This document shows, piece after piece, positions 1 to 13,448 of a stretch of DNA of 64,000 nt (within the stretch, counting starts at the first letter, position 1; each line of letters begins with the position of its first letter). Position numbers and translations under genes: made by a program. The notes below the pieces were generated by a model that saw only the letters and a program-made list of their open reading frames with translations, did no database searches and was not told where the DNA came from. Source of the stretch: Pyrocephalus nanus (taxonomy: Eukaryota; Chordata; Aves; Passeriformes; Tyrannidae); assembly GCA_038380795.1 (NCBI GenBank), contig CM076271.1:20475001-20539000 (forward strand). Reading direction: 5' to 3'.

Positions 1-452
1 CCTGGAAAGAAAAAAAAAATTGCCCCAAACAAGGTGTTGTTTTAAAGCAGATCCTGTATCATCTGCTTTGGAAACCTGATGATGTGAGCAAATCTCCGAG
101 GCAGTGTGAAGGCAGAGCTGATGAAGGCAGTGTGTGAGGTGCAGGGGCTGTGCTGGCTTTGTCAGTGGAGCTGCAGACAAGGCAGCCTCTCAGCAGCTCT
201 TCACTGGGTACCTGCAGCCACGGTGTCAGAGCTGATCTGTGCTGAGAGAGAGCTTTTCTTGCTTTGTTCCTCCCACTTGTGCATTTCTCCTGCTTCGTTT
301 TTGTTCCTGCGTCTTTCCTCTTGGCTTGTGCCAAAGTGTTCTCTGAAATATGTGAGGAATCTCCTGCAGGCTCAAACTGTGTGATGTAGAGTGGGAGATG
401 CTGGGGTCCCCCACCCCACAGAGCCCCCACAGCCCCTCTGCAGCCCAGGGGG

Positions 453-538
453 TCAGGGATGAGGTCTGTGGGGATCAGGGATGATGTCTGTGGGGATCAG
501 GGATGAGGTCTGTGGGGATCAGGGATGAGATCTATGGG
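453..538. repeat. 22-bp tandem repeat, about 3.9 copies
   Basis: The unit tcagggatgaggtctgtggg repeats at an exact 22-bp spacing, with starts at 453, 475, 497 and 519. Only a few substitutions separate the copies, for example gatgatg for gatgagg in the second and gatgagatctat in the last. It is a young small minisatellite in intron 2 with no visible function. Confidence 0.9.
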
Positions 539-820
539 CTGATGGATCTTTGGAACCAGGCACCTTCCCTGTTGCAGAGAGCATGGCTCAGGAGCTGGGT
601 ATGGAGCAGGGAGGTTGTGCTGCAGCCCCTTCCCCACCTTGGAATTCAGAGGCTCCCCCACTGCTTTTACAGGCAGTCATGTTTCAACTTGAACAGATTT
701 CATTTTGCCCGATCTTTGGGTAAAACATGCTGGGGAAATGTGAATTGCTGGAAGAGAGGAAACTGCCTTCAGGATCTCAGTGTCATCCAGAGCTTTCCAT
801 GGACTGTGAGGTGCCCAGTA

Positions 821-1073
821 GAATCCTGGAAGGGATTGGGGTTGAAAGGACCTCAAAGATGATGCAGTTCCAACCCCCTGCCATGGGCAGGGACACCTTC
901 CATTGCTCCAACCTGGCCTTGGACACTTCCAGGGATTCAGGGGCAGCCACAGCTTCTCTGGGCACCCTGTGCCAGGGCCTGCCCACCCTCCCAGGGAGGA
1001 ATTCCTTCCCAATATCCCATCTGATCCTGCCCTCAGGCATTGGGAAGCCATTCCCCTTTCCTGTCCCTGCAGT
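821..1073 (-). mobile_element. CR1 LINE fragment (3' end)
   Basis: On the minus strand this reads as the typical avian CR1 tail: 'wait for error' segments are absent, and the recognisable order is the grouped 'gcccagagaagctgtggctg' block, the 'ccctgcccatggcagggg' block, then the 'gaggtcctttcaaccccaa' end. On the plus strand the diagnostic piece ccatgggcagggacacctt sits near 881. No open reverse transcriptase frame remains; it is a 5'-truncated dead copy. Confidence 0.85.
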
Positions 1074-3765
1074 GCCTGGGCTGTGGCAGTGGGAGGGGTC
1101 ATTCCCAGGAGGTTGCTGGTGGAGCCCAGAGGGTTTTGCCCCCAGCTCTGCACCCCCTGACACCCAGCACTGAGCACCCGACTCCCAGGGGTTCTGCTTC
1201 TCTTCTCCCTAACAAATGTTTGCCCCACACTTATTTATTTGGTGTGGAAGAGGGATTTTCCTTGGGCTGAAGTTTTGTACTTGCTTTGAAATCCATTCTG
1301 TGGGAGAGGTGACATAACCTGCACTGATCTCTGCACCTTGTCTTTAGACATTTAATGTGCAAGTGCAGCTCTTTGCTCTGTTTTAGGTGTTAGTGATGTC
1401 TTCAGCTGTGGCAGGGGAAACACAGAACAGTGAACTCCACATTTTGGTAGGTAAAAAGTGTCTCCATGCCTCTTTCAACCGCTGGTGAAATGCTTTTATT
1501 TCTGTTTAAAAGAGAATCCCGTCACGTTCACACGCTGTGGCTCAGGTCAGGTGGCAGCTTTTGGTGCAGTTCTGTCTGCAGGTTGGCTGTGCTGACTGGC
1601 TGCCCTGAGGCATTTCCCCTTCCCTCTAAATTACTGTGAATTTTTACATTTCAAAAAAGCCCTTCTCTTTTGGGTGGATGAATCGAGCACTTGGTGGGTT
1701 TACTCAGAGGCCTCTGGACTCTCTCACGTTCCCAGTGCCGGTGTGACATGAATGAGCCAAAAGAAGTTCCTGCCATCTGAAATGTTCTACCTGATGTAAA
1801 GTGTTGGTAGCTGAGATGTAAGGTTTGTGTGGCCACAGCCACAGTGGTGCCAATAAGGATATAAATAGTGCATGAAAACACTCCTGTTTATCTTCTCCAA
1901 GTGCATTTCCAGCCCTGCCAGTGTCCATGGGAGAGCCTTTAAGTAGTTTCTGTTCTGAATTGGAGCACTATCATAAACTGCAATACCTTTTTAATGAACT
2001 TGAATCAAATTATTGAGAACATCTGATAGGTGAGATTTGATGAAGCTTTAAAACCTGTTTTTATCAGGGGATATTAAGAAATACGAGACTGAGTGTGGTG
2101 ACATAATGTCCTTTTTTTGATGCTCCACTTGACTGACTTACAGGGAGTTCTTTGGACCACAATTCTGAGAATTCCAGTTATTTATTTAAACAGAAAGAAG
2201 TAATCATTTGAAGCACATTCCTCCCACAGGGCAGATGGGAACTGGTACTACAGCAGAGTTCTCTCTGATGACAAAGCAGAATGGGACACAAAGCAGTGTA
2301 AAGGGTCAAGTCCCTCCTGTCCTTTCCTGCACCACCCCAAATTAATGGGAGTCTCTCACACTTTCCAGTGTGATGGGGAGATAACCATGTGCATGTTCAG
2401 AAATGGCAATGTTAGTTTTTCATCTCCTGTTTTCAGCAGCATCCACGTGCTGGTTTAGGAAGGAAAGCATATTTTGAAAAGATTTCATGCTGTGCCCCTG
2501 CTCAGGAGGGCTGACTTAACAGAAAGTTCTTACACTTGTTTAAAAACCTGTGGGAACCTTTATTATATAGTGGAACTGTGGGAAAAAAAAATAATCTCTT
2601 TTTCTTCAGCATCCTCTGCTACCCAAACTCAGTGCCTTGAACAGAGATTGCATTTGCATCCCCTGAGCCCAGGCAGAGGACAAGAATCCTTGAAAGACAA
2701 AAGTGTGTAGTGACAGTGGCCTTAACCCTAATAAAAGGCATATACAAATCAGCCAGTGCTAGGAATTAAAAGGATCAGCCTAAAAAGGAAGGTATCCTTG
2801 GCAGTATAACTTTTTCAAAGAAAAACAAAAGATCTTGCATGAGAGGCTGAAGGAACTGCTCCAGATTTCCTTCCAAGATCTGTAAATCAGGCAGAGGATT
2901 TACACAGTCTGCTGTTTCAGCTGGAATTTTCTTTCTCTATCAGATTATTTTAGTATTTTAGGGATATTACTAATGAAAAATTATCATCAGGGTAATTTTG
3001 GTTTTAATAGAAACCTTTTTGCAGTGTAACAGGAATCAAGTTTGCACTGAAAAGCGTTACTGAGATGGTCGGTGGGAGCAGGGGCTCCTCCATGTCTTTG
3101 TATCTTTGAAAACACAGAGTTTTCTTCCAAAGGTGGAGGACTAGGTTGTCCTTTGGGATTGCAGGGGTGTTCAGAATGGTGACTCTTCCATTGCAGGCAT
3201 GGAACAGCCCCAGTGTCCCACAGTGCAGGAGCTGCCAGCACAGCCCTGGAGCCCCCAGGGCACAGCAGCTCTCAGCCCTGGTTTGAGGGGGCTGGGAATT
3301 ACTATCCAAGTGGCATTTCACTGGGAACAAAAGCAGACAAATTGCTCTGTGGGAAGTATTTTCTGAGGGATTTCAATCATTGCCTGGATTTTGGTGGGGC
3401 AGGTGCTGCTGGAAGGTTTTGTGTTGTACGTTGTCTCTGTGCCCCAAGGACTCCCCAAGCAAGGGACCCCAACAGCTTGGTGATTATTTTTGAGTTTTGT
3501 GTCCCCATAATGGAGGAATTTGGGACCTTTCATCCCCTCCTGTGAGAACAGAGTTCTTTCCCTGCTCCCTGGCTTTGAGTGGTGTTTTTCCAGATCCTTA
3601 TCTGGCACTTGCCAACCGCTGCCTTGCCTTCAGTGCTCTTTTATCCTTAGCCTTGTTTCTCCCCAGGTTTCATTTGACATCCCATCTCCACACAATAATC
3701 ACCTGGCCTTGAACTTCCCAGTCTCCAGTAGCAGCTTCTTCATTAATATTTGAAGCGTGTGATTT

Positions 3766-3960
3766 TTGCTTGTTATCAGCAATATCCCGGGAGACGGCGA
3801 GAAAGGCTGTGTAGGAGGGCGCTTTAAAAGCTTATCTTTAAAGCCACGATGTTTTGTGATTTAAAAATTAAATATGGATTAACAAATGGAGAACTGACAC
3901 TGTCTGGGGAATCAAGATTGGATAGAGGGAGAAGGAGCATGACTCAACAAATTGCTTTAT
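3766..3960. promoter_or_regulatory. candidate conserved non-coding element
   Basis: This is a repeat-free block in which a short CpG-containing run (cccgggagacggcgagaaag at 3787-3806, then gggcgc) is followed by AT-rich homeodomain-like sequence (aaaaattaaatatggattaa). CpG is rare in the surrounding intron, so several close together suggest constraint or hypomethylation. There is no direct proof of function; the call rests only on composition. Confidence 0.25.
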
Positions 3961-4334
3961 CACAATAAACTGCAGCTATCGGTGTGGATGTGCAGCGTGG
4001 GGAAGTGGAGCCGCTCAAAATATTTGACAGTCAGCTCTTGCCTAAGTGGCTATCCAGGCAACTTAATTAAAAACATTTATTTCCCCAAAATAAGGAATTT
4101 GCAGAACAAATGAAACCAAGCAGATTAGACAAGACTTGCTGGAATTACATGGATGTGCCTCTTTTATCAAAAACGTTGGGTTTGAATGTTGCTGTCTTCT
4201 GAGAGAGGCACATGGAAGTACAAAATTCTCAGTAATGACTTTTAAAGGAGCTACATTTTCAGGAATTCACCTGCAGGGTCTGTTCCTGGCCTGTTCCATG
4301 CCTGGAACATGTTGGGCATGGCTGTCTCTCCAAT

Positions 4335-4692
4335 TCTTCTCCAAGGGGAAGGGGCTGGAGCAGCAGGAGGGGCTGAGGGAGCTGGGGGGGCTCAGCCTGG
4401 AGAAAAGGAGGCTCAGGGGGGACCTTCTGGCTCTGCAATCCCTGCCAGGAGGGAACAAGGGACAGGAGGAGAGGGAACAGCCTCCAGCTGTGCTGGGGGA
4501 GGCTCAGGTGGGATGTTGGGAAGGTGTTGTCCAGCCCTGGCACAGCTGCCCAGGGCAGGGGTGGAGTGCCCATCCCTGGGGGGGTTTAAAAGCCACGTGG
4601 ATGTGGCACTTGGGGACATGGGTGAGTGGTGGCCCTGGCAGTGCTGAGTTAAAGGTTGGGCTCAGGGATGTCAGAGGGCTTTTCCCACCCCC
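4335..4692 (+). mobile_element. CR1 LINE fragment (3' end)
   Basis: The plus strand carries the CR1 tail in order: the 'ctgagggagctggggggg' block, 'ctcagcctggagaaaaggag', then further on a 'tttaaaagccacgtggatgt' block, 'ggcacttggggacatggg', and 'ctggcagtgctgagttaaag' leading into the terminal 'gggcttttcc'. This is one of the more complete tails in the window. It has no intact coding frame and lies in sense orientation within GRM7 intron 2. Confidence 0.9.
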
Positions 4693-6950
4693 CAATTCCA
4701 CAAGTCTGGGAGGTGACAGAGTTCCCAGCCAGCCACGGTGTCTGTGCATTGGAAAAGGCTCCTTGAGCATTCCAGCCCAGAGATGTGAGCCAGGAAATGA
4801 AGAGCTGTGTGTCAGCTCCCAGGAAGGGAATGTGGAACCTTTGAAACTGAGGGGAAGACTGGAAATTAATTTTGACCGTTGGAAGTGTTAATCAGAGCGT
4901 TAATTTCTCCCACACCCGTTGCAGTGGTTTTTACCAAGTAAAGATAACTTTGGTCACCTTTCTGGTCACAAAATGAATTAGAAATAAAGAAGGTGGATGT
5001 TCCATGTGAAGTAGCAGTTAACATCTCTTTTCTTGGGAGTTACATCGATGTAATGATTTTTAATTTATGTGACGCTCAGGACATCATTTAAATTCCTTCA
5101 TACGAGTCAGACTAAATTTAGGAGAAAATTTATTGCTCTGTGTCACTTGTTCCACACTGAAAGAGCTGAATCTTCCAAGGCCAGGCCCCTGGCAGGATGA
5201 GGCCACGTGGAACGGTGGAGTTGGTGTGGTCTGGGAGAATTCCAGGATTTACAGCACAAGCAAAAACTCCTCTCTGTTCTCCTTAGTTCCACGGGGAGGT
5301 TTGCAGCTCTCAAGTGGAGCTTTTTGTCCCCTAAACTCCCCTGATACAATAAATTCTGGTTGGAATTCTGGGCTGCATGGTGCTGGAGCTGCAGGTGCAT
5401 GTCAGGAGGAGCAGGTGGGAGAGTGGGAAATTTGATCTGCAAATAATATAAGGACATTTAATTAAAGTGAGACTAATATGATGAGTGCCCACAGTAAGGG
5501 AAAGGGGCATATTCAGCATATTAATTCATTTTTATCCTTTTTCTGTCATCTCTCTTTGGTCTTCTAAATGCCAGATTTCCCAGTGTTGCCTTGCCATGTC
5601 AGGAGTCCACCAAAAAAAATAGCCATAAAACTATTTTGCAGCATGAAGATTGTTTAAATGTTTATTCATCTATTGATTTGACGCTGTGACCTCATTTCTT
5701 GCTTCCTTAATATTTTGCCTCTCCAAAGTTCTTGCTGTGAAGTAAATTCCTTTGGCTTTATTCTTTCCTGGGGTAGCACAGTGAACTGGTACAGCTTGTC
5801 CTGCCCTGTCAGAGGTCTGTGTGCCCAGTTCATAAAATCTGCTCCTGCCCTTCTTATGGAGGACATCCACTGCATCAGTGGATTTTTTTTAATATTTATT
5901 TGACTTTTGAAGTGGTGGGATTGTCACCATAATAGTGAATTTTTGAACTTTTTTTTTGAAATTTGAATTAGTGAGATATTCAGTATATATATTTTTTTAT
6001 ATGTATGCATTTGAAACACTAGACTTTAGGGGCTTTAAAATGCACAGGATGTGGAGTGAATTGTGGTGGTGAATATTCCCCATACTCATTCCATTCAGGA
6101 AAAGAAACGATTTTCTCATTGCTTGCCACTAGTGCTTAAATATTCTCTGGAAATGAAGTGTTACCCCAAAACCCCCAATATTTTGGCATATGTGTTTACT
6201 GCTGTATTGTGAATATTTTCACTGGGTTTTGCTCCTTTTAATAACTACCATTTTGAGCAGCAAGTGACAAGTTGTGAGAAGGTCCCTGTGAAGTCCTTTC
6301 TCCCCTGTGCCTTGGCTGGTACTTCCAGCATCTCCGAGGGTCCCTCCCCTGCAGCCTGAAAGGGTTTGATTTGTGTGTTTAATTCCCCAAAGTCCCAACA
6401 AGTTGGGTTTGGGCTTTTTCTTGTGCACAGCAAAAGGGAAAACAAAAGTCTCTTTTTCCCTTGTTCTTCCTCCTGTGAGGAAAAGGATGTTTTCCTGAGA
6501 ATTGTCTTGCCAGAGATCTGAGTGTCCTATTGCCGTAACTCCATTAGTTGAAAGGAAAAGGGAGGCTCTAAAGGTTCTGGATTGTTTTGGAAGCTTTGCA
6601 GGGCAGTGTGGGCTGTGCTGGAGGGATGATTTCTGCAGCAATCAATCCCTCTCTGTTCAGGGAAACACATTGGGCACTCCGAATATTGGCAAATATTTCA
6701 TGGGCCTCTCGAATTCAGCACCAAATTAAGAGCATCACTTTGTCTCTAATGGGCTGTTCATTGAAAAGCCTCTTTAGAAAACAGTCAATGAAGAGCTCAG
6801 TGCTGAGTAACTCAGGAATAACCATATTCCATCTGTTTTCCGAGGTTCCTGGGTGAAGGGAATGCAAAGGGGCAGGGAGTGGGGGTCGTTCCACTAGCTG
6901 GGTCAAGCACATTTTTCGTTTATTCAGCTTTGGCTTTGTCTGTGGCTCAT

Positions 6951-7000
6951 CTGCAGGGGTTGCAGGAGAACTGCAGGGGTTGCAGGAGAACTGCAGGGGT
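6951..7000. repeat. 20-bp tandem repeat, 2.5 copies
   Basis: The unit ctgcaggggttgcaggagaa occurs at 6951 and 6971, with a half copy at 6991. The copies are identical, so this is a recent small duplication. Confidence 0.9.
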
Positions 7001-7522
7001 GAGAGGCCCTGGCTGTGCCCAGGGCTGGAGTCTGTTCCTCTCCTGAGAGGTGGTGAAGGTTCAGCTGTGAGCTGTGTCCTCGTGTGGCAGGAACCAGAGC
7101 AGGGCAGTGGTTCAGAGCCTGGGGGGCTTTGCTGTGCAAGGCAGCAGGTGATGTTTGCTGCCTGTCCCTTGTGTTCAGGCTGTGCAGTGTGAGGAGGAGC
7201 CTCCTCTGCTCGTGGTGTCCCCAGGAGATGCTGCTCCTGTGCAGCACCCCAGCCCCTGCCCCACCCGTCCCTCAGTGCAGCTGCTTTTGGAGCTGAAGGT
7301 GCCCCGTTCTGTGTCTCACAAAGTGACCTGGTGTTCCCTGTTCCCTCTGCCCAACAGCCACTGTCACCTCCTCGTCCCTTCAGCCAGCTCATCTCCTGGC
7401 AGGCCTGCTCCTGGGCACCAGGACCAGCCCTCTGCCAGCCCCCTCCTTCCATGGGTACCTCCTTCCTGGGCTTTTCCTGGAGCATCCACATCCCAGAGCT
7501 GCAGCCTGTGCTGCCCTGGGGC

Positions 7523-7652
7523 ATTCACAGAACCACAGAGTGGTTTGGGTTGGAAGAGACCTCACAGCTCACCCAGGGCCACCCTGCCATGGGCAGGGAC
7601 ACTTTCCACCAGCCCAGGTGGCTCCAAGCCCCGTCCAGCATGGCCTGGCTGT
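7523..7652 (-). mobile_element. CR1 LINE fragment (3' end)
   Basis: The plus strand shows the reverse of a CR1 tail: cacagagtggtttgggttgg, then ccatgggcagggacactttc and accagcccaggtggctccaa. It ends abruptly where the 15-bp tandem repeat at 7658 begins, which may have grown from its edge. Confidence 0.85.
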
Positions 7653-7657
7653 CTGGC

Positions 7658-7728
7658 TGAGTGTCACCTCCCTGAGTGTCCCCTCCCTGAGTGTCCCCTC
7701 CCTGAGTGTCCCCTCCCTGTCCCCTCCC
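7658..7728. repeat. 15-bp tandem repeat, about 4 copies plus tail
   Basis: The unit tgagtgtcccctccc repeats with starts at 7658, 7673, 7688 and 7703; the first copy has a single change (cacctccc). A partial tgtcccctccc follows. It directly adjoins the CR1 fragment on its left. Confidence 0.9.
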
Positions 7729-8910
7729 AGGGGCCTCTCTCAGTCCCAGTCCCTGCAGCTCCTGCCTGGGTGTTGGTCTCCAGCTGTGATTTAACCTGGG
7801 CCATTTTCCATGAGATAAAGCTCTGCTGGGGTGAATCCTGGACTGCCTCCCTGGAGCTTGCTCCTCACTTCTGTGCCTTTTACAGCATCTCCATTAACCT
7901 GACCAGATTATCCCCAGGCAGTGCAAGGGGGTGGTTTTTGCCAGGCTGCAACAGTGGTTTTATTGAACTATATTGCATTTTTAGTACTCATTTGAGAGAG
8001 GGTCATTAAGGCTCAGTCTAGTACATTAAGAACATTACTCCACTGTGAAGGAGACAAGGATTATGGTAAAGACAAGAAAAGACCAAGGATTACAGAGTTT
8101 TGTCTTTCTCCATCCAAGGGCCAGGAACAGAACATTTTGAAATAATTCCTATCTTTGCTGAATGCACATATTTCCAATCCTAGAAGGCAGTGGGCAGTGG
8201 AGACCATTCATGCTGTAAATGCTGGCCTGTTCTTGGGTGGAAGAATTAGGAAACAGGTTTCCTTCCAAAATTACACTTCAAAGGTTTCTTCTCCTCCCTC
8301 CTTTCCCACTGAGATTTCTCATTGTGTCATTGCCACTCTCTAGATTTCTCATTCTTGGAAGAATTGACAAGTCTTTACTTGCCCTCACAGGTACATAACA
8401 GCCACAAAAATACCATTAACTGAGAGCAGGCTGAAATGCCACGTTACCTCTCCAAGAAAAAATGAATTGGGAACAAGGGAACATTCCAAAATTGTGGTTA
8501 GAAAAGCTTCATCACCTGAGATCATTTTGTGCTTGCAGTTTATAATAATTCACTATCCAGAGGTGGCATCGTTATCGCTGGGGGGGAGGGAATGTCCCTG
8601 CAAGAACAGCACAGTCCCTAAATTACAGAGTGCAGCTCCAACAAGCAGCCCCACGGCTCAGGATCTGATTGGGGGGGTGGCAGGGAATTGCCAAAGCAGG
8701 CTCCAAGGGTTCTGTTTGGGAGCAGCCCTGCATGCAGGCGTTGTGGGCAGCAAACAGGGGCTTGCAGATGGAAGGGGTGAGCTCTGCCCAAGGAGGGGCT
8801 GCTGCAGGGGAAATGCAGCTGCCTGGAAGGTTCCATGGCTGGGAACAGGTCTGGTTTTCAGAGCCACAGCTGGGGACACTCAGGTTGGACTGTGTGTGTG
8901 TGTGGAGAGT

Positions 8911-9131
8911 GTCCAGGGAAGGGAACGGAGCTGGGAAGGGGCTGGAGCAGCAGGAGCAGCTGAGGGAGCTGGGGGGGCTCAGCCTGGAGAAAAGGAGGCT
9001 CAGGGGGGACCTTCTGGCTCTGCAATCCCTGACAGGAGGGGGGAACTGGGGGAGTTGGGCTCTGCTCCCAGGGAACAGGGACAGGAGGAGAGGGAACGGC
9101 CCCAAGCTGTGCCAGGGGAGGTGTTGTCCAG
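8911..9131 (+). mobile_element. CR1 LINE fragment (internal/3' part)
   Basis: Contains the same blocks as the copy at 4335: 'gctggagcagcaggagcagc', 'ctgagggagctggggggg', 'ctcagcctggagaaaaggag' and the 'gggaccttctggctctgcaa' segment. It lacks the terminal 3' tail, ending near 'ggtgttgtccag'. The two copies are close enough to be the same subfamily. Confidence 0.88.
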
Positions 9132-12100
9132 CACTTATTTACAGGAAAGTGGAATATTTGACCAGTTTTGTTTCTTTCTTGATTCCCTGGAATCCAACCT
9201 CCTTTCAAGATATTCACGTGTCCCTTCAGGACCAGCCTTGCTGCGTTTCCCTCCCTTTGGGCATCAGGTGCCACTGGTGATGCCCGAGCAAACCTGTGCC
9301 TGCCAGCAGGGGCTGCTCCCCGGGCCCCCCTCGGGGATTTCAGCTCAGGGCTTTGGGTTTGCCAGTCTGGGGGGTTTCTGAACCAGCTGCAGGACTGGGA
9401 TCCTTGGCTGGTGTTTGTGTGGAGCACAGCCCTGGTTTGGCTGGTGGCTTGGCTGAGGGCTGTGCTGGCAACCACGGTATTTTTGGGGCTTTGTTTCTGT
9501 CTCCCGCAGCCGGAGCTTTCACCGCCCACAGTCGTTCCTAAAGCAAATGTGTTTTAGCAAGTGTTCTGACACCGTTTCTGAGAACTTTGCCTTTGCTATT
9601 TTTGCACACAGCGCTGCAGAGCCAGGCTCAGGCTGAGTGGATCCAGCTCAGGGAGGGCAGGGGAGGACTGAGGACAAGGTTCAGTGGTGAATGTGGTGCT
9701 GGTTCATGGTGGGACTCAACGACCTCTCAAGTCTTTCCAGACACAACTCTGGGATTCTCTCCTGTGTTCCCATTATTTTGGGATTTGTGCCATACGAGAT
9801 CATACAAAGCATTTGCACTCCTGGGGGGTTCATCCCATGGACCATCACCCAGGGCTGTCCTACACACCTGCATTACACCCCTTTATTCGGGGTCTGTATT
9901 TGGGGTCTCTCTTTGCCATTTGCCAGCAGCACTTGCTGTTAGAAACAGGTAAATGATTGAAGGCATCAGTAATGTTCTTTAGCTGAGAATCTGCTGGGTC
10001 TGGGTCTTTTCAGGAGAACAGGGAATGGTTTATCAGTTAGGTTTCTTCTTTCCTCATTTCCTGGAATCCAGTCTCCTTTCAGATTGGCAGCATTTCATCT
10101 TTAGGGAGATCTCAGTGTCCCTCTGAGCAGGGTTTATCCCCTTTGGAGGCTTTGCAGGGCTCTGCTCCAGACCAGGCCATTGGAGCACTCCTGGCATGAA
10201 GTTGTAACAACAAAAGTGTTTTAGATGTTTGAAGCAGAATTTTATTTTATCTTGGTTTTTTTTTTCCCCATGGATACACTGTGTGGCTCCACTGTACCTT
10301 CTTTCTATAGCACAGATTTTAGGAAGCCAATAAATCCCAAGTTCCTGCTGCTGCAAAACCCTCTCCTGTTCCCACACACATTCCCAAGCCCTGGCAGCTC
10401 TTGGTCTAAAAGGGTATCTTAATTGTCTTTATTTTCTCTCTAGCAAACAGAGCTTTTCTAAATCTTGCAAAATGATCCCATACCATTCTTATAATTTTAT
10501 TTGGTGTTCCAGAGAGAGTCTTAATTTTTTGTATATTGCTGGAGTGTAACTACCATAATAAAGGACAATTTTGAGGTGATAAAACGCACCAGGAATGTCA
10601 TTAAACATGCAGCAAAGGTCTGACACAATGGAATTAAGCATTAATGAATAACATACTAGAAATATTAGTCTTCTGTATCAGTTTAGGTGTTCTGGTGTTG
10701 GGTTATGGTGAGAGCTAATGTGAAAAAATGAAACAATAAACAAGATTAGTGACAATAAAATTCAAAAATGATTCAGTAGATTCTTCACATGTAGAAAGTT
10801 CCTGAGTTAAAGCTGTTGGGTGTTCACAGGGATCCCTTCTCTTGGATAACTTGTTGTAGTTTCACGTTTTAATGTAATTATATTATTGGGGCACTTTTCA
10901 TTTTTAAGATTGAATTATGATACTGTGGTGATGTGATTTAAATTGGAGCCCATCTGCAGATCAGGGCAGTTGTGAACTTCTTTTATGGGCATAAGCAGGA
11001 ACTTTGTAGCTCTTGGTAAGCAGGAGATTGAGGATATGAACTGGTCCTAGGAATGACCCAACAGTCCAGCCCTGTTAGAACTTTGGAGACAAGGAGACAG
11101 CTGTCATTTCTGGATCTCTCCATAAGCCATTTTTTTTAACTTGAAGTTCTTTTTTCTTGAGAATTCTGAATATTCTGTGCTGATTTGGCTGATATCCACA
11201 GATTAAATTGCTGTGTAGTGCCTCGGGCAGAGCTGGTGCTGGATCATCCCAGGATTTCCCCTGGGCTCCCAGCTCTCCTGGGGAGATGGAGCAGGACTGA
11301 GTTGTTGGATTAAGTGCTTGGGATCTTTCTTCTGGAGTGTTCTGATGACCTCAGCCCAGTCCCTGGTGAACTCCCACACTGGTGGCCCCTTGTCCCTCAG
11401 TGGGACAGGGGAATATTGGAGATCCAGCTCAGGTTACTGTGAATCTGCAACTTTGTGAATGGCACTGGGAATTCTCCTACATTAGAGTAACTTACTGAAA
11501 ATCTGATTATTTCCTGTAAGAGGCTGCTGACCAGTCCTGCAGCATGGACATGCAGGGGTTTATTCTGGGCTCTGTTTCAGTGTGAATTCCCTCATACAAC
11601 AAAACCTCATCTCAGCCACCCCTGACACCCAGGCTCCTGCTCTGCTCTGAGGCGAACGTGTGAGTCGTATTGACTTGCCAGTGACTGTTCTTTGAAGATT
11701 TGGTGGCTTTTGTGTCAGCTGTTTGAACAGCTCTCTCTCACTGCTGAGGAGTTTGACGCCAAACAAGCTGCCAGCCCCGGCTGCATTTCAGGAATATAAA
11801 ATAATCTGTATGGTTCCAGTTCCTTTAGGATGTGATTCTGCTTTATCAGGGAAATATCCTCAGTTGTGGTAGTGGAGTTTTCACATGGGGAAAATACTGA
11901 CTTCTTTAGCTCAGTCTTCAATGTTACTGCCATTAGTGTCCTGTCTGCAGAATAGATGAGGTTTACAAGTAAAATTCATTGCAGCTCATAAATTGTATAT
12001 GCAGGGTATATAAGGATATGCCAGAGCCCAGCAGTGACATAAAAAATGTACATAGAAATGAAAAAACCCTACCATGTGCCTTTGAGGTTTGTTTTGTTTC

Positions 12101-13296
12101 TTTTTCAGTTAATTCCTCTCCTTTGCCTGCCCCAAGCTCAGGTTAAACTCAGTTTGCCCTTGTGTGGTGGGGGGTCCTGCTTGTTGGATCATCATGGGAC
12201 CACATCAGCTCCCTGGCAGGGTCTTTCTGAGGGATCAGAAATCTTCCTCACTTGAAGATTTCTTGTTCTTATTGTTTAGATTGAAATTCTACTTACCATC
12301 TGTACTTAACCTGAACTTTTCCCATCCTTCCCAGTAAACCTTTGTTAAAATCCTAATTTTAGGATGTTTTCTGTGTTGATGAGCAGTTTTCAAAGGTCCT
12401 TAAATCCCTGCCACTGGAGGATGAGCTGAGCTGAGCCATGCAATGCCAAAGGCTTTGTCTGTTGTTCCCATAACTTTAATAAACATCCAGGAGGCAGCTC
12501 CTGGCAGCTGCTAATTTTAAAGTAACATACTAATCAAATTAATTGAGAGTTCCTTTTAATAATCAGCAGCAACAACATAACTTTGTGATGTTTTTAGTGC
12601 TGCTAAAAGTGATCCCTCCCCCCCTTCAAAAAGAGGATCTCTGCAGATAAATCAGCTGAAAAAGTGTTAAATTGTCTCTTTTGCTACCTGATAATCCAAT
12701 TAAGTGGTGATAAGAAAAATAGCTCCTGGAGAATTTCAGGGAAGCAGAATAATGTACTTAGTGTTGTACCAGAATCCAAATACCACATAATCGTGGGTAT
12801 CCATGGATACTGAAGCAACACTTTGATTACCAGATACATCCATTACCCTTAAATACCAGCGTTGGGGTTTAATGCCCCGACCAATTTACCGCGTGACTGC
12901 TCCAGCCTGCAGAGAACCCTCCTGGGGATCTGCTCTCCCAGCACAGCACAGGAGCTGTCAGGGGGTGAAAGGAAGGCAGCCAGGATATTTTTGAGACTCT
13001 CTTCCCGGTTCCTGAGTGCTTTCAGCTGCCACCCAGCTGGCTCCATCCGCCTGCCCTCCAGCTGCCTGCAGATGGAGCATCCCGGGATGTGGCCTGACCT
13101 CTGAGCCACATCTGGGACTCAGGGGTGGGATTCCCAGGAAGAACGATCATGTGATGATCCTTTAGAGTGCTTGTGCTCTTGGGAGTCACTCCCTGGGGGG
13201 CGATGGACTTGATGTACCAACCTTTTGTCACCGTTTGTCAAGCGTGTTGGTTATTTCACAGCGCAGGATCCCTCGTGAGGATGAAGACACAAATTC

Positions 13297-13448
13297 ATGG
13301 AATCATAAAATCCTGTAATGGTTTACTTGGAAGGGGCCTTAAATGTCATTCAGTGCCACCCTCTGCCATGGGCAGGGACACCTTCCACCAGCCCAGGTTG
13401 CTCCAAGCCCTGTCCAACCTGGCCTTGCAGCCACAGCTTCTCCAGGCG
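13297..13448 (-). mobile_element. CR1 LINE fragment (3' end)
   Basis: The plus strand starts with the reversed terminal repeat (catggaatcataaaatcctg), followed by ggaaggggccttaaatgtca, ccatgggcagggacacctt and accagcccaggttgctccaa. It is truncated soon after the 'cagccacagcttctccagg' block. Confidence 0.88.

Noticed and set aside
4136..4891. 251-codon plus-strand open frame
   Set aside because: Most of it lies over a CR1 3' tail, which is non-coding; no reverse transcriptase motif or other domain is seen.
6715..7524. 269-codon minus-strand open frame
   Set aside because: Spans the 20-bp tandem repeat and GC-rich intron sequence, with no recognisable domain or codon pattern.
8467..9381. 304-codon plus-strand open frame
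   Set aside because: Overlaps the CR1 fragment at 8911-9131 and flanking GC-rich unique DNA; no domain, no splice context and no match to a known family.
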